DNA of 64,000 nt from Streptomyces formicae (GCF_002556545.1 NZ_CP022685.1:4318001-4382000), one strand, 5' to 3'. Positions 50,785 to 59,801 are shown, counted from the first letter of the stretch. Numbers and translations are program-made. Notes: generated by a model from the sequence alone, not told the origin.

Positions 50785-50829
50785 GAGTGCTAAGCCCAAT
50801 GATTAGCACTCGACCCCTGCGAGTGCAAG
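50785..50829 (-). promoter_or_regulatory. CIRCE region of groEL with three regularly spaced half-sites
   Basis: Reading the + strand: GAGTGCTAA (50785-50793), 9-nt spacer, TTAGCACTC (50803-50811), 9-nt spacer, GAGTGCAAG (50821-50829). The right two form the CIRCE order TTAGCACTC-N9-GAGTGCTAA with 2 mismatches, and the left two form the inverse palindrome. HrcA would bind here. A further CACTCT-N7-AGAGTG inverted repeat overlaps at 50771-50789. Confidence 0.85.
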
Positions 50830-50884
50830 GTGCTCCCGTGAGATCCGGACGTACGAGGGACCCCCGGGCCCCCGCGGCACACAC

Positions 50885-50920
50885 GAGGGGCCCGTATCCC
50901 TGCCGGGATACGGGCCCCTC
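50885..50920 (-). terminator. Terminator hairpin of the cold-shock gene
   Basis: A perfect 16-bp stem, GAGGGGCCCGTATCCC with GGGATACGGGCCCCTC, has a TGCC loop 33 bp after the stop of the cold-shock gene. It insulates that gene from the groEL control region. Confidence 0.9.
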
Positions 50921-50953
50921 GCGGTGCTTGCTTCGGTGGTCGGTCGCGCCGAG

Positions 50954-51157
50954 CTAGACGGCGAGTTTGACCATGTCCGCCTGCGGACCCTTCTGGCCCT
51001 GCGAGATCTCGAATTCGACTCGCTGACCTTCTTCAAGGGTGCGGTACCCGTCCATCTGGATCGCGCTGTAGTGGACGAAAACATCCGCACCACCGTCGAC
51101 CGCGATGAAGCCGTACCCCTTCTCCGCGTTGAACCACTTGACGGTGCCCTGAGCCAT
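50954..51157 (-). CDS. CspA-family cold-shock protein
   Basis: A 67-residue single-domain cold-shock protein ([20 protein letters not shown]) with RNP1 KGYGFI and RNP2-like DVFVHYSAI and the usual end GPQADMVKL. It binds single-stranded RNA/DNA and melts mRNA structure at low temperature or during growth transitions. GGGGAG precedes the ATG. It is transcribed in the same direction as groEL but separated by its own terminator. The long AT-richer upstream region suggests an extended 5' leader. Confidence 0.96.
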   Translation of the reverse strand: MAQGTVKWFNAEKGYGFIAVDGGADVFVHYSAIQMDGYRTLEEGQRVEFEISQGQKGPQADMVKLAV

Positions 51158-51513
51158 GCCTAACTCCCCTATTACTGGCCCTTGCACAGGACCGCACTTC
51201 GCGGACCCGGGTCAGACCTCCACCACCCATTGGAGATGGGGGTGTGCGCCGGAACGCGTCGACCGCCGCTGAATGTATCTGTCCAACTGCCGTCTGCAAC
51301 AGGTCAATCGGACGAGAATTCTGGGCACGCACGATCGGAAATATGTGGAGAATTTGCCGGAGTTCAGGGCAAGTCGGGCCGGGCAAATGCCACAAAGGGC
51401 CCAAATGGACAGCGCGCTTTGGCTACTTCTTGTCGGCTCCGGGCCGACTTCGTATATGCGCTCGGCACTAACGGCGAAGCACTGTTCCCAACTGTACCGC
51501 GCTCAACCATGCA
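51158..51513. other. Gene-free, relatively AT-rich region upstream of the cold-shock gene
   Basis: About 350 bp without a convincing gene. Around 51290-51480 the sequence is much less GC-rich than its surroundings (GGACGAGAATTCTGGGCACG; GATCGGAAATATGTGGAGAA). It most likely contains the promoter and a long structured 5' UTR of the cold-shock gene, as for many csp genes. I cannot define the transcription start. Confidence 0.5.
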
Positions 51514-51552
51514 GAATTGCCCCCTCCGTTTCTCTCGCGGAGGGGGCAATTC
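51514..51552 (-). terminator. Terminator hairpin after cysO
   Basis: A perfect 15-bp stem, GAATTGCCCCCTCCG and CGGAGGGGGCAATTC, has a 9-nt loop. It starts 33 bp past the cysO stop, and the arm carries an AATT foot, a good factor-independent terminator for this genus. Confidence 0.9.
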
Positions 51553-51584
51553 GGATCACGCTGCGTGCTCTTGCCTGCGGAAGC

Positions 51585-51860
51585 TCAGCCTCCGGCGACC
51601 GCCGGAATGATCGAGACACCGGCACCGTCCGGAGTGGCCGTCTGCAGACCCTGCTCAAAACGGACGTCGTCGTCGTTCACATAGACATTCACGAAGCGGC
51701 GCAGCTTGCCCTGATCGTCCAGGACGCGCGCGGCGATGCCGGTGTGGTTCTTCTCCAGATCGGCGATGACCTCGCCCAGGGTCGCCCCCTCGGCGGCGAC
51801 CTCGGCCTTGCCGCCGGTGTAGGTACGGAGAATGGTGGGGATACGGACGTTGACGCTCAT
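51585..51860 (-). CDS. cysO: CysO-type sulfur-carrier protein (ThiS/MoaD fold)
   Basis: A 91-residue ubiquitin-like protein. The sequence SVNVRIPTILRTYTGGKAEV, VNVYVNDDDVRFEQGL and the C-terminal SIIPAVAGG closely follow mycobacterial CysO. Its terminal Gly-Gly is thiocarboxylated and donates sulfur to O-phosphoserine-derived cysteine synthesis. GAGGTGA precedes the ATG. It lies 98 bp after thrC on the same strand. cysM and the Mec+ protease that complete the CysO pathway are not in the window. Confidence 0.9.
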   Translation of the reverse strand: MSVNVRIPTILRTYTGGKAEVAAEGATLGEVIADLEKNHTGIAARVLDDQGKLRRFVNVYVNDDDVRFEQGLQTATPDGAGVSIIPAVAGG

Positions 51861-51887
51861 GGATTCACCTCAGAGGTAGGCCCCGTA

Positions 51888-51907
51888 AGGGGCGCGGGGA
51901 ACTGCGC
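51888..51907 (-). repeat. Inverted copy of the dispersed 20-bp repeat
   Basis: AGGGGCGCGGGGAACTGCGC is the exact reverse complement of the 20-mer at 26645 and 35011. It lies between thrC and cysO, preceded by CCCCGTAAGGGG, which could fold with it. Confidence 0.85.
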
Positions 51908-51958
51908 GAGGACGGACCGCGACCCGCGGTCGGCAGCGGAGATCAGGCCCTGCGGCGA

Positions 51959-53254
51959 CTAGTCGGCAAGCCCCGCGGAGCGGAACGCCTCGAGGCTGGG
52001 CTTGATCGTCGCGGTCGCCTGAGACCTGTCGGCAACCGCGTCGAGAGTCTTGAGCCCGTCGCCGGTGTTGAGCACCACCGTGGTCAGCGAGGGATCGATG
52101 AGCCCCGCCTCGACCAGCTTCTTGGTGACACCGACCGTCACGCCCCCGGCGGTCTCCGCGAAGATCCCCTCGCTCCGAGCGAGCAGCTCGATCGCCTCGA
52201 CGACCTGCTCGTCGTTCACGTCCTCCACGGCCCCGCCCGTGCGCCGGGCGATGTCGAGCACGTAGGGCCCGTCCGCCGGGTTGCCGATGGCGAGGGACTT
52301 GGCGATGGTGTTCGGCTTCTGGGGCCGTACGACGTCGTGGCCCGCCTTGAACGCCGCGGAGACCGGCGAACACCCCTCCGCCTGCGCGCCGAAGATCTTG
52401 TAGGGCTTGTCCGCGACGAGGCCGAGCGCGATGAGCTCCTTCAGACCCTTGTCGATCTTCGTGAGCTGCGATCCCGAGGCGATCGGGATGACCAGCTGGT
52501 CGGGCAGGACCCAGCCGAGCTGCTCGCAGATCTCGTACGCGAGGGTCTTGGAGCCCTCTCCGTAGTACGGCCGCAGGTTGACGTTGACGAAGCCCCAGCC
52601 CTCGCCGAGCGGGTCGCCGATGAGCTCGGAGCAGAAGCGGTTCACGTCGTCGTAGTTGCCCTCGATGCCGACGAGCTCGCCGCCGTAGACCGCGGCCATG
52701 ACGACCTTGCCCTGCTCCAGGTCGTGCGGGATGAACACGCAGGAGCGGAAACCGGCGCGGGCGGCGGCGGCGCCGACGGCGCCCGCGAGGTTGCCGGTGG
52801 AGGAGCACGACAGGGTGGTGAAGCCGAAGGCGCGCGCCGCTTCGAGCGCCTGCGCGACGACCCGGTCCTTGAAGGAGTGGGTCGGGTTGCCCGAGTCGTC
52901 CTTGACGAACAACTTGCCCTGTTCGACGCCGAGTTCGGCGGCGAGGTTGTCGGCCTTGACGAGCTTGGTCCAGCCGGGGTTGAGGTTCGGCTTGTCGGCC
53001 ACGTCGGCGGGGACGGGAAGGAGCGGGGCGTAGCGCCAGATGTTGGCGGGGCCCGCCTCGATGCGGGCGCGGAGGGCTTCGGGGTCACCGAGCGGCAGGT
53101 CGTAGGCGACTTCGAGGGGGCCGAAACACTCGGCGCAGGCGAAGATCGGTCCGAGCGGGAACTTGGTGCCGCACTCCCGGCACGCAAGGCCCGATGCGGG
53201 GCCGAGGTCTACGGGAGCGGTGGTGCTTTCGGTGGCGACGGTCTGCACAGCCAT
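51959..53254 (-). CDS. thrC: Threonine synthase
   Basis: A PLP enzyme that converts O-phosphohomoserine to threonine. The 431-residue protein has an N-terminal zinc-ribbon-like part (LACRECGTKFPLGPIFACAEC), the PLP lysine in DSGNPTHSFKDRVV, the phosphate loop SCSSTGNLAGAVGAAAARAG, and PIASGSQLTKIDKGL. The start ATG 53254 gives MAVQTVATES, and AAAGGG lies about 11 nt upstream; the frame is open further, but that part lacks features. This is the long form found in many actinobacteria beside cysO. About 300 bp separate it from the divergent gpgS. Confidence 0.95.
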   Translation of the reverse strand: MAVQTVATESTTAPVDLGPASGLACRECGTKFPLGPIFACAECFGPLEVAYDLPLGDPEALRARIEAGPANIWRYAPLLPVPADVADKPNLNPGWTKLVKADNLAAELGVEQGKLFVKDDSGNPTHSFKDRVVAQALEAARAFGFTTLSCSSTGNLAGAVGAAAARAGFRSCVFIPHDLEQGKVVMAAVYGGELVGIEGNYDDVNRFCSELIGDPLGEGWGFVNVNLRPYYGEGSKTLAYEICEQLGWVLPDQLVIPIASGSQLTKIDKGLKELIALGLVADKPYKIFGAQAEGCSPVSAAFKAGHDVVRPQKPNTIAKSLAIGNPADGPYVLDIARRTGGAVEDVNDEQVVEAIELLARSEGIFAETAGGVTVGVTKKLVEAGLIDPSLTTVVLNTGDGLKTLDAVADRSQATATIKPSLEAFRSAGLAD

Positions 53255-53560
53255 GGAGGCGAGGCCCTTTCTCCTCATCTTCCTCGCGACGCATCTCGCC
53301 GCGAGACGGAATTGGCACCTTCCCCACCGAGACCTCGCGTGCGCGGTCGGCGGGATGGTTGCCGGGGCTTCAACGGGCCGTATCCCTCTGCCCCTCTGGA
53401 TGAGCGGTATTCGATTATGGGTTTCAGTTGTCGATCTCAACGGGGCGGTGACCCCGACATGCGATGGTCACCGGCGTTGTTCAAGACTGTAACCGAAGCC
53501 CCGGACCCTTGAGATAGTCGTCCGTACCGCGAGATGGATCACAGTGAGGAGCCGCCGACC
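53255..53560. other. Divergent promoter region of thrC and gpgS
   Basis: About 300 bp between divergent starts. It probably holds both promoters. I could not pick a convincing threonine/T-box-type leader or operator, and the short open frames here look like noise. Confidence 0.45.
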
Positions 53561-54505
53561 GTGCTGGAAGAAGTCGAGCGCTGGCTGAGCAGGCGTTCCT
53601 GGTCCGTCGCCGACCGTTCGCCGGAGCGTCTGGTCGCCGCCAAACGCGCCTCGGGCACCTCGGTGAGCGTCGTCCTTCCCGCACTCGACGAGGAGGCGAC
53701 GGTCGGCGGGATCGTCGAGGTGATCCGGCGGGAGCTGATGGCACGCACGCCGCTCGTCGACGAGCTCGTGGTGATCGACTCCGGCTCCGGCGACCGTACG
53801 GCGGAGGTCGCGCGGAAGGCGGGCGCCCGGGTCGTGCACAGGGACGAGATCCTGCCGCGTCTCCCGGCCGTGCCGGGCAAGGGCGAGGTGCTCTGGCGCT
53901 CGCTCCTGGCGACGCGGGGCGACGTCGTGGCGTTCGTCGACGCGGATCTGCGGGAGTTCTCCGCGGACTTCGTCTCGGGGATCGTGGGCCCGCTCCTGAC
54001 CGATCCCGACGTGCACTTCGTGAAGGCGATGTACGACCGTCCGCTGGGCTCGGCAGCGGGGCAGGGCGGCCGGGTGACCGAGCTGATGGCACGGCCGCTC
54101 CTGAACATGCACTGGCCCCAACTGGCCGGTTTCGTACAGCCGTTGGGCGGCGAGTACGCGGCCCGCAGGTCCCTCCTGGAGCGGCTGCCGTTCCCCGTCG
54201 GGTACGGCGTGGAGCTGGGCCTGCTCGTCGACGCGCTGCACACGGTGGGCCTGGACGCCCTCGCGCAGGTCGACGTCGGGGTGCGCAAGCACCGGCACCA
54301 GGACGGGCAGGCGCTCGGCCGGATGGCCGCGGCCATCTACCGGACCGCGCAGCTGCGGCTCGCGCGCGGCCATCTCGTCCGGCCCGAGCTGACGCAGTTC
54401 GTCAGGGGCGAGCACGGTTTCGAGCCGAGGACGTATCCGGTGGACACCGAGGAGCGCCCCCCTATGTCCGATATCGCCGAGTATGCACATCGTCGCGTGG
54501 CGTAA
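53561..54505 (+). CDS. gpgS: Glucosyl-3-phosphoglycerate synthase
   Basis: GpgS joins UDP-glucose and 3-phosphoglycerate to make glucosyl-3-phosphoglycerate, the first step of glucosylglycerate and related osmolytes and, in mycobacteria, methylglucose lipopolysaccharide. The 314-residue GT-A protein has VSVVLPALDEEATVGGIVEV, ELVVIDSGSGDRTAEVARKA, the metal/UDP-binding FVDADLREFSADF, and QPLGGEYAARRSLLERLPFPVGYGVE. GTG 53561 is chosen because GAGGAG precedes it at ideal spacing; ATG 53534 is in frame but lacks one. The nearby trehalose genes support an osmoprotectant role. Confidence 0.9.
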   Translation: MLEEVERWLSRRSWSVADRSPERLVAAKRASGTSVSVVLPALDEEATVGGIVEVIRRELMARTPLVDELVVIDSGSGDRTAEVARKAGARVVHRDEILPRLPAVPGKGEVLWRSLLATRGDVVAFVDADLREFSADFVSGIVGPLLTDPDVHFVKAMYDRPLGSAAGQGGRVTELMARPLLNMHWPQLAGFVQPLGGEYAARRSLLERLPFPVGYGVELGLLVDALHTVGLDALAQVDVGVRKHRHQDGQALGRMAAAIYRTAQLRLARGHLVRPELTQFVRGEHGFEPRTYPVDTEERPPMSDIAEYAHRRVA

Positions 54506-54543
54506 CCACAGCCGATCATGCGTTTTGCCTACATTGCCCATTT

Positions 54544-56655
54544 ATGTGGGTCAGACATGTCAGACATGCAGGGAAAGCCATCCGGCGGGCGGGCGCGCTG
54601 ACGCTCGCCGCCGCCACCGTCGCCGCCGGGGTGCTCACCGCGACCGCGACCCCCGCCGCCGCCGAGGTCGTCGAGCCTTTCGCCAAGCGCTACGACGAAT
54701 CGCTGTACGGCGACTTCAAGACCATCGGCAACACCGTCCTGGACTGCCCGACGCGACCGGCCGACGTGGCCGCCGCCTGCAAGGAGACCCAGCAGGCCAA
54801 GGGCACCAAGAACAACAACAACTTCATCGAGCACCGCATCAATACCGCGGGGCTCACCGACACCTTCGACTCCAGCACCGGCCGGGTCACCGTCCCGCCG
54901 GGCGCGACGGTCGACTACGCGCGGCTGTTCTGGGGCGGCAACGCGGGCACCCACCGCTTCGGCCGCACCGTGCGCGACATCTGCGACCTCAACCGCGAGG
55001 GCAACAAGCCCGTCGACCCGGCTCCCGGCGACCCGCTCACCACGGCCCCGGTCATCCGGGTCGACGGCGGCGCGGAGAACACGGTGAAGGTCCAGAACGC
55101 GGTCCGCACCCCGAACGCCACCCAGGGCCCGCACTACTACACCGCCGAGGCCGACGTCACCGACGCCTTCCAGGGCGCCACCACCGGCAGCCCCGTCGAG
55201 GTGGCCGTCGGCAACGTCTGGGCGCCGACCGGGCAGGGCTGCGTCGGCGGCTGGTCGCTGACCGTCGTCTACAAGTACGACGGACCCAACGAGCAGTACG
55301 CGCCCGACCGCCGCAACGTCTACCTCTGGGGCGGCCACGTCATCCAGCGCTCGACCAGGACGCGGGCCGCCGCGGGCTCCTCCACCACGATCCCGGTCGA
55401 CGGCTTCTACCGCACCGAGGGCGACATCCACGCCAGCGTCACGGCGTACGAGGGCGACTGGAACACCAAGGGCGACCAGTTCCTGGTCGACGGGCAGCCC
55501 GCCGCCGACGCGCACACCGGCAGGACCGACAACTTCTTCATCAGTGAGGACGACGGCTCGGTCAACCCCAAGCACCGCAACAACCTGAGCATCGACGCCA
55601 AGGCGTTCGAGGTGCCCGACCGCGCGATCCCCGTCGGCGCCACCTCGGCGAAGCTGACGTTCACCAGCACCGGTGACGTGTACGTCCCCTCGCAGCTGGC
55701 CCTCTCCGTGCCGGTGCCCGACCTGGAGGTCACCAAGACCGCCTCGCCCGCCAAGGTCGAGCCGGGCGGCAGGCTGACCTACACGGTCAAGGCGAAGAAC
55801 ATCAGCAAGCTGCCCTACCCGGGCGCCAGGTTCAGCGACGACCTGTCGGGCAACCTCGACGACGCGACGTACAACGGCGACGCGAAGGCGTCCATCGGCA
55901 AGGTCTCGTACAAGAAGCCGAAGCTCGGCTACGTCGGGGACATCGCACCGGGGCAGACCGCGACGGTCACCTACTCGGTCACCGTCCACGACCCGGTGAG
56001 CGGTGACGGCAAGCTGCTGAACAACGTCGACGTCCAGACGCCGCGCTCCAACTGCGACCAGGGCAGCACCGACCCGAACTGCGCCTCCGAGCCGGTCATC
56101 GACTACCCCGAGCCGCCCATCACCGTGGGCAGCTCCCCCGCCCGGCGCGTCGTCCCCGCGTGCGGCTCGACCACCAACACCATCACCCTGAAGAACGCCT
56201 CGCGCACCCCCCGCATCGGCGCCACCGCGTCCTGGCCCGTGCGGCCTGGCACCGCGCCCGTCGCCGGCGCGGGCACGGTCACCAAGCGGGGCGCCACCTA
56301 CGTGTGGCGGGGCAACGTCCCCGCCAAGGGCAAGGTCACCATCGCCCAGAAGGTGAAGGTGTCCTGCACGCCGGGACAGGTCACCGTCATCACGGTGACC
56401 GCGCCCGGCAGCAACTGCGCGAAGTCGACGCGCGGCGGCGACGACCCGTGCACCACGGCGATCCTCGCCCAGCGGGTGCAGGGAAGGCCCGCGCCGCAGG
56501 AGCCGCGGCAGCCGGGTGCCGCGGCGGGACACCCGGGCGGGCAGCTCGCGGAGACCGGCAGTGACTCGTCGGCCATGCTCTACGGCGGTGTCGCGGCCGC
56601 ACTGTGCGGGCTCGGCGTGCTCGCGCTCGCCGCGGTCCAGCGGCGGCGCGACTGA
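54544..56655 (+). CDS. Sortase-anchored surface protein (LAETG) with DUF11-type domain
   Basis: A 703-residue cell-surface protein. Its signal peptide is about 1-39 (GALTLAAATVAAGVLTATAT to AAA). A large N-terminal region (about 40-400) is rich in beta structure (VDYARLFWGGNAGTHRFGR, DVYVPSQLALSVPVPDLEV). One DUF11/Ig-like repeat (about 398-500) starts VTKTASPAKVEPGGRLTYTV, and a second Ig-like part runs up to about 630. A Pro-rich stalk, the sorting signal QLAETGSDSS, one TM span and the basic tail QRRRD finish it. LAXTG is the class E sortase motif used by Streptomyces. A role in aerial development or adhesion is possible but not shown. Confidence 0.88.
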   Translation: MWVRHVRHAGKAIRRAGALTLAAATVAAGVLTATATPAAAEVVEPFAKRYDESLYGDFKTIGNTVLDCPTRPADVAAACKETQQAKGTKNNNNFIEHRINTAGLTDTFDSSTGRVTVPPGATVDYARLFWGGNAGTHRFGRTVRDICDLNREGNKPVDPAPGDPLTTAPVIRVDGGAENTVKVQNAVRTPNATQGPHYYTAEADVTDAFQGATTGSPVEVAVGNVWAPTGQGCVGGWSLTVVYKYDGPNEQYAPDRRNVYLWGGHVIQRSTRTRAAAGSSTTIPVDGFYRTEGDIHASVTAYEGDWNTKGDQFLVDGQPAADAHTGRTDNFFISEDDGSVNPKHRNNLSIDAKAFEVPDRAIPVGATSAKLTFTSTGDVYVPSQLALSVPVPDLEVTKTASPAKVEPGGRLTYTVKAKNISKLPYPGARFSDDLSGNLDDATYNGDAKASIGKVSYKKPKLGYVGDIAPGQTATVTYSVTVHDPVSGDGKLLNNVDVQTPRSNCDQGSTDPNCASEPVIDYPEPPITVGSSPARRVVPACGSTTNTITLKNASRTPRIGATASWPVRPGTAPVAGAGTVTKRGATYVWRGNVPAKGKVTIAQKVKVSCTPGQVTVITVTAPGSNCAKSTRGGDDPCTTAILAQRVQGRPAPQEPRQPGAAAGHPGGQLAETGSDSSAMLYGGVAAALCGLGVLALAAVQRRRD

Positions 56656-56753
56656 TCCGGCACCGGACGTGCCCCTCGGGGGCCGGGCTCCCCGCACCGG
56701 GAGTCCGGCCCCCGTACGTTTGAGCGTTCGCGGCACGGGCTACGTTCTGCCAC

Positions 56754-58145
56754 ATGGTCTCCGCGTCCCGATCGGCATCAGCAGCGCAGGTACTCGTCGC
56801 GTCCAACCGCGGCCCCGTCTCGTACGCGGTGGGCGAGGACGGTGAACTGACCGCCCGCCGAGGCGGCGGCGGCCTGGTCTCCGGGCTCAGCGCCATCGGC
56901 GACCGGGAGGACTCCCTGTGGGTCTGTTCGGCGCTCGGCGAAGGGGACAGGGAAGCCGTGCGGCGCGGGGTGGGCGAACCTGGCGTACGGATGCTGGACA
57001 TCGACGCGGACGTGCACGCGGACGCCTACAACGGCATCGCCAACTCCGTCCTCTGGTTCGTCCACCACCTGCTCTACCAGACGCCGCTCGAACCGGTCTT
57101 CGGGCCGGAGTTCCGCAGGCAGTGGGCGGCGTACGAGACCTACAACCGCGCCTTCGCCGAGGCACTGGCCGCGGAGGCGGGCCCCGGGGCCGCGGTCCTG
57201 GTCCAGGACTACCACCTGTCGCTCGTGCCCGGCATGCTCCGCGAGCTCCGCGAGGACCTGCGGATCGGCCACTTCTCGCACACCCCGTGGGCGCCCGCCG
57301 ACTACTTCCGGATGCTGCCGGACGACGTGGCCGAGCAGCTCCTGCGGGGCATGCTCGGCGCCGACCGGCTCGGCTTCCTCACCGGGCGGTGGGCCGACGC
57401 GTTCACGGAGTGCTGCGTGCGCGTGGTCGGCGGCACCTCGGGCACCAGGATCGGGGTGCACGGGCTCGGCGCCGACGCGGACTTCCTGCGCGAGCGCGCG
57501 CGCCGCGAGGACGTCGACGAGCGGCTCGCCGCGCTGCGGGAACAGGTGGGCGCCGACCGGAAGGTGATCGTCCGCGTCGACAGGACCGAACTGTCCAAGA
57601 ACATCGTGCGGGGCCTGCTCGCCTACCGGGAGCTGCTCGACACCCGCCCCGAGTGGCGCGAGCGGGTCGTGCACGTCGCCTTCGCCTACCCCTCACGGCA
57701 GGACCTGGCGGTCTACCGCGACTACACGGCGGAGGTCTCCCGGGTCGCCTCGGACATCAACTCCGCGTACGGGACCGACAGTTGGACCCCGGTGGTCCTG
57801 CACGTCAAGGACGACTTCGCGCGCTCCCTCGCGGCCTACCGACTCGCGGACGTGGCCCTGGTCAACCCCATCCGCGACGGCATGAACCTCGTCGCCAAGG
57901 AGGTCCCCGTGGTCTCCGACGAGGGCTGCGCGCTCGTCCTGTCCAGGGAGGCGGGGGCGTACGAGGAACTGGGCGAGGACGCGCTCTGCGTGAACCCGTA
58001 CGACATCTCGGCGACGGCCGAGGCGCTGCACGCGGGCCTGTCGATGCCCGCCGACGAGCGCGCGGAACGCACGAAGCGCCTCGCGGCGGCGGCGACGGCG
58101 CTGCCGCCCGCGCGGTGGTTCCTGGACCAGCTGGAAGCACTGTGA
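56754..58145 (+). CDS. otsA: Trehalose-6-phosphate synthase
   Basis: A GT20 retaining glycosyltransferase making trehalose-6-phosphate from UDP(or GDP)-glucose and glucose-6-phosphate. It is 463 residues with the N-terminal glycine loop VLVASNRGPVSYAVG and ARRGGGGLVSGL, then VQDYHLSLVPGMLRELR, HFSHTPWAPADYF, the donor-site VDRTELSKNIVRGL and NPIRDGMNLVAKEV. Paired with otsB 1.6 kb away, it makes trehalose as a spore and stress protectant. No clear ribosome site precedes ATG 56754, so it may be leaderless. Confidence 0.96.
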   Translation: MVSASRSASAAQVLVASNRGPVSYAVGEDGELTARRGGGGLVSGLSAIGDREDSLWVCSALGEGDREAVRRGVGEPGVRMLDIDADVHADAYNGIANSVLWFVHHLLYQTPLEPVFGPEFRRQWAAYETYNRAFAEALAAEAGPGAAVLVQDYHLSLVPGMLRELREDLRIGHFSHTPWAPADYFRMLPDDVAEQLLRGMLGADRLGFLTGRWADAFTECCVRVVGGTSGTRIGVHGLGADADFLRERARREDVDERLAALREQVGADRKVIVRVDRTELSKNIVRGLLAYRELLDTRPEWRERVVHVAFAYPSRQDLAVYRDYTAEVSRVASDINSAYGTDSWTPVVLHVKDDFARSLAAYRLADVALVNPIRDGMNLVAKEVPVVSDEGCALVLSREAGAYEELGEDALCVNPYDISATAEALHAGLSMPADERAERTKRLAAAATALPPARWFLDQLEAL

Positions 58146-58177
58146 GGACCCGGCACCGAGGGCTCGGCGCGGAGTAA

Positions 58178-58240
58178 CGGGCGGGCGGGTGGGAACCCCG
58201 CCGCGGAGCGGCGAAAAGACGGACGCGGAGCGAGCCCGCA
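58178..58240. repeat. Short relative of the 66-bp repeat family
   Basis: GGGCGGGCGGGTGGGAACCC, then CGCCGCGGAGCGGCG and GACGGACGCGGAGCG, shares the GGGCGGGCGGG...CGCGGAGCGG plan of the 955-1390 tandem units. Here it occurs once, in the otsA-to-beta-helix gap, suggesting a mobile or conserved intergenic element. Confidence 0.6.
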
Positions 58241-58319
58241 CAAAGGCAGCCACCGGGAGTCCAAGCGCGCCCCGCGTTTGTCCATAGGCCGCCGAATCCC
58301 GCGTGGCTACGGTCCCCTC

Positions 58320-59801
58320 ATGACCTCGCGCCGCACGAGCATCGTGCTCCTCACCGCCCTCGCCGCGGCCACGGCAGGACTCATCCCACCCGCGGCCGCG
58401 GCCGCAGGCACCACGTACTACGTCGACTGCGCGCGCGGCGAAGACGCCGCGTCCGGCACCTCCGCGAAAGCGGCCTGGCGCTCCGTGGCCAGGGCGAGTG
58501 AGCGCGCCTACCGGCCCGGCGACCGGCTCCTGCTCAAGCGGGGCACAAGCTGCACGGGGGTGCTGGCTCCCAAAGGTGCGGGTGCGGCCGGCGCCCCCGT
58601 GCGCATCGACGCGTACGGCGACAAGCGGGCGGCCAAGCCGCACATCGAGGGTCAAGGGGCCCGCGCCGCCCTGCACTTGGTGAACACCGAGCAGTGGGAG
58701 ATCCGGAACCTGGCGCTCTCCAACACCGGCCCGGCCACCACCACCGAGCGCCGCGCGGGCCTGTACGTCCAGCTCACGGACTACGGCACGGCCGACCACT
58801 TCGTCGTCGACGGGGTGGACGTGCGCGACGTGAACGGCGCCGACTTCAAGGACCCCGACCCCTCGGGCGGCATCCTCTTCGTCGTCCAGGGCTCGGCGGA
58901 GCCCACCCGGTTCGCCGGGGTGCGCGTGACGGACTCCACCGTGCGCCACGTCGACCGCACGGGCATCGGCATCATGTCGACGTGGGACGGTCCTGGCCGC
59001 TTCTCCACCGGCGTGCGGTTCGAGCGCAACAAGGCGTACGACGTCGGCGGCGACGGCATCGTCGTCCACGAGACGAGCAGGGCCCGCGTCGAGCGCAACT
59101 ACGTCGACGGCTTCAACACGCGCTCGGCCGGATACAACGCGGGCGTCTGGGCCTGGGAGTCCGAGGACGCGCTCTACCAGTACAACGAGGTGACCGGCGG
59201 GCACGGGACGCGGGACTCGATGGCGTACGACATCGACGGCGGCAACGTCCGCAACACCTACCGCTACAACTACAGCCACGACAACGAGGGCGGCTTCCTG
59301 CTCGTCTGCAACGGCGAGGGCAAGGTCAGCGACGGCAACAGGATCCACGACAACATCAGCGTCAACGACCGCAACACGACGTCCCCGTACGCCGTGATCT
59401 CGGTGGTGTGCGGGGCGGCCACCGACACCCGGATCTACCGGAACACGGTCGTCACCGACCGCTCCGACACCGCGCTGGTCTCCAGCAACGGGCCGACCGG
59501 CGTCACCTTCAGCGACAACGTCTTCGTGGGCGCGCCCGGTGCGGGCTCGCCCATCAAGGACACGGTCAGCACCTACCGGGGCAACCTGTACTGGAACACC
59601 GCGCAGCCCCGCGACCCGCGGGCGGTCAACGCCGATCCGCGCTTCGTCTCGGGGGCGCCGCGCACCCCCGGGGACGTACGCCTGAAGAGCGGGTCACCGG
59701 CGCGGGGCGCGGGGACCCCGGTCGCCGACGGGACCACCCGCGACTACTTCGGGAACCCGATCCCCGACCCGCCCAACATCGGCGCCGATCAGTCGAGTTG
59801 A
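58320..59801 (+). CDS. Secreted right-handed beta-helix protein
   Basis: A 493-residue exported protein. Its signal peptide is about 1-28 (TSIVLLTALAAATAGLIPPA), and the mature start is TTYYVDCARGEDAASGTSAK. It is followed by repeated beta-helix coils with stacked Asn/Asp (VRDVNGADF, DSTVRHVDRTGIG, NNYSHDNEGG-like YNYSHDNEGGFLLVC). It resembles polysaccharide lyase or pectate-lyase-fold proteins. Catalytic residues for a known lyase family are not obvious, so the substrate (a glycan) is unknown. ATG 58320 is chosen because the signal peptide begins there. Its last 13 bp overlap the convergent otsB end. Confidence 0.85.
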   Translation: MTSRRTSIVLLTALAAATAGLIPPAAAAAGTTYYVDCARGEDAASGTSAKAAWRSVARASERAYRPGDRLLLKRGTSCTGVLAPKGAGAAGAPVRIDAYGDKRAAKPHIEGQGARAALHLVNTEQWEIRNLALSNTGPATTTERRAGLYVQLTDYGTADHFVVDGVDVRDVNGADFKDPDPSGGILFVVQGSAEPTRFAGVRVTDSTVRHVDRTGIGIMSTWDGPGRFSTGVRFERNKAYDVGGDGIVVHETSRARVERNYVDGFNTRSAGYNAGVWAWESEDALYQYNEVTGGHGTRDSMAYDIDGGNVRNTYRYNYSHDNEGGFLLVCNGEGKVSDGNRIHDNISVNDRNTTSPYAVISVVCGAATDTRIYRNTVVTDRSDTALVSSNGPTGVTFSDNVFVGAPGAGSPIKDTVSTYRGNLYWNTAQPRDPRAVNADPRFVSGAPRTPGDVRLKSGSPARGAGTPVADGTTRDYFGNPIPDPPNIGADQSS

